Source: CAVZRC01 sp052148775 (lineage in GTDB: Bacteria > Planctomycetota > Planctomycetia > Isosphaerales > Isosphaeraceae). From it: DNA of 10,710 nt. The notes beneath the pieces are model-generated. The model made no database searches. It was not told where the DNA came from and worked only from the letters and a program-made list of their open reading frames with translations. The translations under genes and the position numbers were made by a program. The stretch's first letter is position 1, and each line of letters begins with the position of its first letter. The DNA lies in NCBI GenBank assembly GCA_052148775.1, contig JBKQHM010000457.1:1-10710 (forward strand), written 5' to 3'. Positions 5,784 to 10,710 of the stretch are shown here, one piece after another.

Positions 5784-7304
5784 GTGGAAGATGACGCGCG
5801 CCGGGGGTTGCCGCCGGTCAACGCGGTTCTGGATCATGATTCTCTTGTCGAGCCCATGCGCGCACTCGGCCGGGTCGCCGTGCGCCGGGCCGTACGTCAG
5901 GCGCTGGAGGAGTTTCGCAGGGGGGCCCTGGAAGGGCGGCCGATCCACACCGATCTGGTGGAGGTGGCGCGGCGGTCCTCGGAAATCCTGGCGACGGAGC
6001 ACGCCGTACTTCGCCCGGTGATCAACGCGACCGGGGTGTTGCTCCATACGGGACTGGGCCGGGCGCCGCTGGCGCCGGAAGCGGTCGCGGCGGTCGCGGC
6101 GGTCGCGGCGGGCTACTGCAACCTGGAGATCGATCTCGACGATGGCACGCGCGGGCGGCGCTCCTCCGGGATCGCCGGATTGCTCCGAGAGCTCACCGGT
6201 GCCGAGGCCGCGACGGTGGTCAACAATAACGCCGGCGCGACCGTCCTGGCCTTGAGGGCGATGGCCGCCGGCCGGGAGGTCATCGTCTCGAGGGGCCAGC
6301 TCGTTGAGATCGGCGGCAGCTTCAGGCTCCCCGAAATCTTCGAGGTCTCCGGAGCCCGGCTTCGCGAGGTCGGGACGACGAACAAGACCCGCCTTTCCGA
6401 TTATCAGCGTGCCATCGGGCCCGAGACGGCCGCGATCTTGCGCGTCCATCCGAGCAACTTCCGGATCGTCGGCTTCACCGAGGAACCGCCGCCCTCGGAC
6501 CTGGCCCAACTGGCCCACGCCCATGGCCTCTGGGCGATCGACGACATCGGCTCCGGGGCGCTCCGACCCGGAACACCGGCAGGCGTGGACGACGAACCGA
6601 CGGTGGCCGAGGGCCTCGCCGCCGGGGCCGACCTGGTGCTTTTCTCCGGCGACAAGTTGCTTGGGGGCCCGCAATGCGGGATCATGGTGGGTCGTCGAGA
6701 GGCGATCGGGCGGATCGAGACCGACCCCTTGATGCGCGCGTTGCGCGTGGACAAGATGACGCTCGCGGCACTCGAGGCGACGTTGCGACTGGCGATGGAC
6801 CCCGATCACGCCGTGGAACGCATCCCCTTGTGGACCATGATCGCCGCGCCGCTGCCGCATCTGAAAGCCCGCGCCGAGAGGCTCGCGACGGCCTTCCGCG
6901 AGGAATTCGGACTGAATGCCTCGGCGGTCGCCTCGGAATCTTTCATCGGAGGGGGCAGTGTGCCGGTCCTTCCGATCCCGACGGTTGTCGTCGCCGTAGC
7001 CCCTCCGTTTCCGACTGCGAGAGATTCGGGGTCGGAGGCCGAATGGGCCAAGGACCTGCGCCAGGGAGACCCGCCGGTCGTGGCTCGCGTCCAGAGGGGG
7101 CTCGTCCTTTTCGACCTGCGGACGGTTAACCCGCACCAGGAGACGTCCTTGCTCGAAGCGATTCGCCGGGTCTGTCAGGATAAGACCTCGTCGACGCCAT
7201 CGAGCCCGTCGAGTCGAGATGCGCCGGCCGCACTGGCCGCGAGTGACTGCGGAATCCAACGGATGAACGGGACAGAGGGACAACCGATCAAGCGAGGGAA
7301 ATAG
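5784..7304 (+). CDS. selA: L-seryl-tRNA(Sec) selenium transferase SelA
   Basis: SelA is a PLP enzyme that converts Ser-tRNA(Sec) to Sec-tRNA(Sec) with selenophosphate from SelD. From the GTG at 5784 it has 506 aa, somewhat longer than the roughly 460 of E. coli SelA. Family motifs appear in order: RRGLPPVNAVL at the N terminus (tRNA-binding region), VINATGVLLHTGLGRAPL (79-96), VVNNNAGATVLAL, EVGTTNKT, RVHPSNF (HPSNF 222-226), IDDIGSGAL, and FSGDKLLGGPQCG, where K291 is the PLP-binding lysine. ARVQRGLVLFDLRTV closes the small domain. About 40 residues beyond this form a Ser/Pro/Ala-rich tail with no family counterpart known to me. The stop is 2 nt before the FAH-family gene, so they are probably co-transcribed. 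No selB, selD or tRNA-Sec is in the window; they should lie elsewhere if the Sec system is active. Confidence 0.95.
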   Translation: MEDDARRGLPPVNAVLDHDSLVEPMRALGRVAVRRAVRQALEEFRRGALEGRPIHTDLVEVARRSSEILATEHAVLRPVINATGVLLHTGLGRAPLAPEAVAAVAAVAAGYCNLEIDLDDGTRGRRSSGIAGLLRELTGAEAATVVNNNAGATVLALRAMAAGREVIVSRGQLVEIGGSFRLPEIFEVSGARLREVGTTNKTRLSDYQRAIGPETAAILRVHPSNFRIVGFTEEPPPSDLAQLAHAHGLWAIDDIGSGALRPGTPAGVDDEPTVAEGLAAGADLVLFSGDKLLGGPQCGIMVGRREAIGRIETDPLMRALRVDKMTLAALEATLRLAMDPDHAVERIPLWTMIAAPLPHLKARAERLATAFREEFGLNASAVASESFIGGGSVPVLPIPTVVVAVAPPFPTARDSGSEAEWAKDLRQGDPPVVARVQRGLVLFDLRTVNPHQETSLLEAIRRVCQDKTSSTPSSPSSRDAPAALAASDCGIQRMNGTEGQPIKRGK

Positions 7305-7306
7305 CG

Positions 7307-8278
7307 ATGCGTGTCTGTCGTTTTGCTTTCGAAGAGATGGTCCTGACGGGCTTCTACGCGGACACCCACGTGATCCCCATCGATCAGGCCGCGGAGGCTT
7401 ATAGCCGCGATAATGAAGTCGAATTGCTGCTCCCCTCCACCGAGGATCCGCTCGACCTGCTCCCGCCGGACGGCATCTCCTTCGAATCCGCCCGGGACCT
7501 TTATGCATGGTTCGAACAGCTCGGCGAGGAAGACCGCGAGGAGCTGATGATCCCCATCTCGGACGTCCGGCTCCTCGTCCCGATTTCCAACCCCCCCAAG
7601 GTACTCCTCCTCGCGGGGAACTACGCAAAGCATGTCGCCGAGCGCGGCGGGATGACCGCCGAGCGTCAGGAGACGTTCCCCTATGTTTTCATGAAACCGC
7701 CTAGCACCACGCTGACCCGGCCCGGCGATCCCATCGTCATCCCCCGCGTGTCGCCCGACCACATCGATTGGGAATGCGAGCTGGGCGTTGTGATCGGCCG
7801 ACGATGCCGACACGTCGACGAGGACGAGGCGATGGCTTCCATCGCCGGCTACACGATCGTCAACGATATCAGCGACCGCGCATTCAAGCCCAACCCCAAC
7901 CGCAAGCCGCGCGAGCGCGACAAGTTCTTCGACTGGATGCACGGCAAGTGGCACGACACCTTCTGTCCGATGGGCCCCTGCATCCTCTCGGCGGATATGG
8001 TCCCCGATCCTCAGTCGCTACCCATCGAGTTGAGCGTGAACGGTGAGATCAAGCAGAATGCCTCCACGGCCGAGATGGTCTTCCCCGTCGCGGCGGTCGT
8101 GTCGTTCCTGTCGGACCTGGTCACACTCCAGCCGGGCGACGTTATCGCGACCGGCACGCCCTCGGGCGTCGGCTCGGCGACGGGGACTTACCTCAAGCCC
8201 GGCGACCTGGTCGTCGCATCGATCGGACCGATCGGGACCCTGGAGAATCCGGTCGAAGCCGAGGAAGACGACCTCTGA
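7307..8278 (+). CDS. Fumarylacetoacetate hydrolase (FAH) family protein
   Basis: A 323-aa cytoplasmic enzyme of the FAH superfamily, whose members hydrolyse, decarboxylate, isomerise or hydrate beta-keto or 2-oxo acids using Mg or Mn. Residues 1-95 form an N-terminal extension. The catalytic fold then begins at VLLLAGNYAKH, with PYVFMKPPSTTL, HIDWECELGVVIG (metal ligands E156 and E158), VNDISDR (D187, third ligand), VSFLSDLVTLQPGDVIATGTPSGVG and a closing GDLVVASIGPIGTLENPV strand. A segment between D187 and the C-terminal strands (RERDKFFDWMHGKWHDTF) matches family members of the 2-hydroxyhepta-diene-dioate isomerase or ureidoglycolate-lyase-like group. The substrate cannot be assigned. The start is clear: GAGGG (7294-7298) lies 8 nt before the ATG. 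It overlaps selA's transcription unit, although no link between FAH chemistry and selenium is known to me. Confidence 0.92.
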   Translation: MRVCRFAFEEMVLTGFYADTHVIPIDQAAEAYSRDNEVELLLPSTEDPLDLLPPDGISFESARDLYAWFEQLGEEDREELMIPISDVRLLVPISNPPKVLLLAGNYAKHVAERGGMTAERQETFPYVFMKPPSTTLTRPGDPIVIPRVSPDHIDWECELGVVIGRRCRHVDEDEAMASIAGYTIVNDISDRAFKPNPNRKPRERDKFFDWMHGKWHDTFCPMGPCILSADMVPDPQSLPIELSVNGEIKQNASTAEMVFPVAAVVSFLSDLVTLQPGDVIATGTPSGVGSATGTYLKPGDLVVASIGPIGTLENPVEAEEDDL

Positions 8279-8370
8279 TCCACGAGCCTGGGCCCGAGCG
8301 GACGAGACGATAAGGGAGCTACGGATCGCAGTGATTTGGTGGCGAGCTGGAAGCGGTCGGGAGACGCAGC

Positions 8371-8386
8371 CCCCTCCTAATAGGGG
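8371..8386 (+). terminator. Weak hairpin after the FAH-family gene
   Basis: CCCCT (8371-8375) pairs with AGGGG (8382-8386) around CCTAAT, about 90 nt after the stop codon. No T tract follows, so termination is uncertain. An alternative pairing is GCCCC (8369-8373) with GGGGC (8383-8387). Confidence 0.2.
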
Positions 8387-8405
8387 CATGCATGGCGGGT
8401 CTATT

Positions 8406-8427
8406 GTAGGAGCCGGCTCCGTCCGGC
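8406..8427 (+). repeat. GTAG-headed REP-like hairpin
   Basis: GTAG (8406-8409) is followed by GCCGG (8412-8416), a 6-nt loop and CCGGC (8423-8427). An overlapping 12-bp palindrome GGAGCCGGCTCC covers 8409-8420. A GTAG tetranucleotide next to a short GC hairpin is the hallmark of REP elements mobilised by RAYT (TnpA_REP) transposases in other bacteria. It lies in a noncoding gap, as REPs do. No second copy or RAYT gene is in the window, so this rests on form alone. Confidence 0.35.
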
Positions 8428-8566
8428 GATCTTCAGTTTCCTCATGAGCTCGAGTCACAAGCCAGCCTGAAGAAACGTGTTATGCGCGTAATCCCTAATT
8501 GAAGAATCCTCCGCACGACGACAATTCTCGCGCCTCGGACAAGGCGATAATGAGCAGGACGAATCG

Positions 8567-10710
8567 ATGCCCGAATTCCACAAGTTAATGGCGGCGAATC
8601 GCGGCGAGATCGCGATCCGCGTGTTCCGCTCGGCGCACGAGCTCGGTATCCGCACCGTGGCGATTTACTCGCACGAGGACCGGTTCGCGATGCATCGCCT
8701 CAAGGCCGATGAGGCCTACGAGGTCGGCAAGCCCGGCGAGCCGATCCGCAGCTATCTGAACATCGAGGCCATCGTCGAGCTGGCCAAGGAGAAGTCGGTC
8801 GACGCGATCCATCCCGGTTATGGATTCCTTTCGGAGAACGCGGAATTCGCCCGTGCCTGCGAGCGGGCCGGCATCGTCTTCGTCGGGCCGCGTCCGGAGC
8901 TGCTCGATCTGCTCGGCGACAAGGTCGCGGCGCGGAAGCTGGCCAGGGAAGCCGGCATCCCGGTCCTATCGGGTAGCGACGCGCCGGTCATGCCGGGCCC
9001 CGAGGCCCACGCACTGGCCGAATCGCTGGGGTACCCGGTCATCGTCAAGGCCTCGATGGGCGGCGGCGGCCGGGGCATGCGCGTCGTCGAGTCGGCGGAT
9101 GCCCTCGACGCCGCTCTCGACCAGGCCCGACGCGAGGCGGGTACCGCCTTCGGGGTGCCGGATGTCTTCATCGAGAAGTTCCTCCGACGCGCCAAGCACA
9201 TCGAAGTCCAGCTCCTCGGCGACCGTCACGGCAACCTCGTCCACCTCTTCGAGCGCGACTGCTCGGTCCAGCGCCGTCACCAGAAGATCGTCGAGATCGC
9301 GCCGGCGCCGAATCTCGATCCGGCCGTCCGCGAGGCGATCTGCGACGCCGCGGTCCGGATCGGCCAGCACGTCCGCTACGACAACGCCGGGACCGTGGAG
9401 TTCCTGCTCGACGTCGACACCAACGCGTTCTACTTCATCGAGGTCAACCCACGCATCCAGGTGGAACACACCGTCACCGAGATGGTGACGGGTATCGACC
9501 TGGTCATGAGCCAGATCCTGATCGCTCGCGGCGAGCCGATGTCGAATCCCGAGATCGACCTGCCCGACCAGAAGGCCGTGCAGATCCAGGGCTTTGCCTT
9601 GCAGTGCCGCGTCACCACCGAGGACCCCGAGAACAAGTTCACGCCGGACTACGGGCGGATCACCCATTATCGCACCGTGGGCGGCCTGGGCATCCGGACC
9701 GACGGCGGCCCCGCGATCACCGGCGGGATCATCACGCCGTTCTACGACTCCCTCCTGGTCAAGATCAGCGCTTATGGACGCCGGTTCATCGACGCCGCGC
9801 GTCGGCAAGAGCGGGCGCTCGAGGAGTTCCGGGTCCGCGGGGTGAAGACGAACGTCCCGTTCCTGCTCAACGTGGTGACCCATCCCGTGTTCCTCGAGGG
9901 CAATTGCACGACGCGATTCCTCGACGAGACCCCCGAGCTTTTCCGATTCCCGATCCGTCAGAACCGGGCGATGCGGCTTCTGACCTTCGCGGCGGAGGTC
10001 ACGGTCAACGGGTTCCCCGGCGTCACCCGCGCCGAGGGCTACACGGCGCCGGCCGAACCGACACCGCCGCGGTTCGACCCGCTCGCCAGCCCACCGCTGG
10101 GTTCTCGTCAGCGATTCCTCGAGATGGGTGCGGAAGCCTTCTCGAAGTGGGTCCGCGAGCAGAAGCCGCTGTTCCTCACCGACACAACGTTCCGCGACGC
10201 CCATCAGTCGCTCCTGGCCACGCGAGTCCGGACGCGCGACATGCTCCGCGTCGCCGACGCCTATGCCCGGCTCTGCCCGGAGATCTTCTCGATCGAGATG
10301 TGGGGCGGTGCGACGTTCGACACGGCGATGCGGTTCCTCAAGGAGGATCCCTGGGAACGGCTGGCCCAGCTCCGCGAGCGAATCCCGAATATCCTCTTCC
10401 AGATGCTCCTCCGCGGCTCGAACGCCGTCGGCTACACGAGCTATCCCGACAACGTGGTCGAGGCTTTCGTCAAGGAAGCGGCGGCCGCGGGGATCGACCT
10501 GTTCCGGGTGTTTGACTCGCTGAACTGGGTGCCCAACATGGAGCGCACAGTGGAGGCCGTGCGCGAGGCCGGCGCGCTGTGCGAGGCGGCGATCTGCTAC
10601 ACCGGCGATCTCCTCAATCCCGGACGCCCCAAGTACGACCTCAAGTACTATCTCACGATGGCCCGCGAGCTGGAAAAGCGCGGGGCGAACCTGATCGCCA
10701 TCAAGGACAT
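8567..10710 (+). CDS. pyc: Pyruvate carboxylase, N-terminal 714 codons (runs off the right edge)
   Basis: The frame is open from the ATG at 8567 (AGGA at 8556-8559, 7 nt upstream) to the window end with no stop. The enzyme makes oxaloacetate from pyruvate, bicarbonate and ATP, an anaplerotic cytoplasmic reaction using biotin. The biotin carboxylase domain spans about residues 1-450: MAANRGEIAIRVFRSA, IHPGYGFLSENAEFA (H82), the ATP-grasp lysine K161 before ASMGGGGRGMR, and IEVNPRIQVEHTVTEM with E292, N294 and R296 as catalytic and ATP-binding residues. A linker follows (about 450-530). The carboxyltransferase domain starts at TDTTFRDAHQSLLATR (D539 in the metal site), then MWGGATFDTAMRFL, LLRGSNAVGYTSYPDN and FRVFDSLN. 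This domain order separates it from acetyl- or propionyl-CoA carboxylase alpha subunits. The rest of the carboxyltransferase domain and the biotin-carrier domain should lie beyond the edge (full proteins are near 1150 aa). Confidence 0.97.
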   Translation, partial: MPEFHKLMAANRGEIAIRVFRSAHELGIRTVAIYSHEDRFAMHRLKADEAYEVGKPGEPIRSYLNIEAIVELAKEKSVDAIHPGYGFLSENAEFARACERAGIVFVGPRPELLDLLGDKVAARKLAREAGIPVLSGSDAPVMPGPEAHALAESLGYPVIVKASMGGGGRGMRVVESADALDAALDQARREAGTAFGVPDVFIEKFLRRAKHIEVQLLGDRHGNLVHLFERDCSVQRRHQKIVEIAPAPNLDPAVREAICDAAVRIGQHVRYDNAGTVEFLLDVDTNAFYFIEVNPRIQVEHTVTEMVTGIDLVMSQILIARGEPMSNPEIDLPDQKAVQIQGFALQCRVTTEDPENKFTPDYGRITHYRTVGGLGIRTDGGPAITGGIITPFYDSLLVKISAYGRRFIDAARRQERALEEFRVRGVKTNVPFLLNVVTHPVFLEGNCTTRFLDETPELFRFPIRQNRAMRLLTFAAEVTVNGFPGVTRAEGYTAPAEPTPPRFDPLASPPLGSRQRFLEMGAEAFSKWVREQKPLFLTDTTFRDAHQSLLATRVRTRDMLRVADAYARLCPEIFSIEMWGGATFDTAMRFLKEDPWERLAQLRERIPNILFQMLLRGSNAVGYTSYPDNVVEAFVKEAAAAGIDLFRVFDSLNWVPNMERTVEAVREAGALCEAAICYTGDLLNPGRPKYDLKYYLTMARELEKRGANLIAIKD

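Noticed and set aside
5634..7628. 664-codon open frame antisense to selA
   Set aside because: It is Arg-, Gly- and Pro-rich with no family motif and mirrors a strongly conserved SelA frame; long antisense frames are expected at this GC content.
8276..8383. Possible UGA readthrough (Sec) of the FAH-family gene, adding about 35 codons
   Set aside because: The FAH fold is complete before the TGA and the downstream codons show no conserved residues; an ordinary stop is the simpler reading.
8966..10204. 412-codon open frame antisense to pyruvate carboxylase
   Set aside because: It lies opposite the biotin carboxylase domain, has no recognisable domain and has the Arg/Asp/Gly-rich composition of a shadow frame.
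9604..10515. 303-codon + strand frame inside pyruvate carboxylase
   Set aside because: It is an out-of-frame reading of the carboxylase gene; the true frame carries all family motifs without interruption.

Overview
The window reads as a high-GC bacterial chromosome segment, most likely from Planctomycetota (Isosphaeraceae or Gemmataceae-like). Three things point there. The leftward gene at the left edge opens with an Arg-rich stretch followed by LETRTMLS, the LEPR-xLL type signature of large planctomycete surface proteins. A 24-bp-arm perfect palindrome at 3723-3783 resembles a dispersed repeat I associate with planctomycete genomes. The core proteins (long U32 protein, SelA, pyruvate carboxylase) also fit. 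The lineage is an inference; no marker gene such as rRNA is present.

Layout, left to right. 1-398 (-): N-terminal part of a secreted or surface protein cut by the window edge. 399-1142: non-coding stretch with hairpins, an AT-rich island and candidate promoters. 1143-3674 (+): long U32-family protein of the RlhA/TrhP RNA-hydroxylation type. 3675-3933: convergent intergenic region with the palindrome and a second hairpin. 5519-3934 (-): two-gene unit, a secreted 414-aa protein of unknown function with an EF-hand-like loop, followed by a small cupin protein that touches its stop codon. 5520-5783: divergent intergenic region with a dyad. 5784-8278 (+): selA followed 2 nt later by a fumarylacetoacetate-hydrolase-family enzyme. 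8279-8566: intergenic region with a GTAG-headed REP-like hairpin. 8567-10710 (+): pyruvate carboxylase, open at the right edge (biotin carboxylase domain and the start of the carboxyltransferase domain).

Functionally this is mostly housekeeping: RNA modification (U32), selenocysteine synthesis (SelA), organic acid catabolism (FAH family) and anaplerosis (pyruvate carboxylase). SelA implies selB, selD and tRNA-Sec elsewhere in the genome; none is in the window. No CRISPR array, IS element, phage gene, tRNA or rRNA was seen, and I found no convincing new defence or mobile system. The less explained items are the repeats, the 414-aa secreted protein with its cupin partner, and the structured leader region at 590-775.
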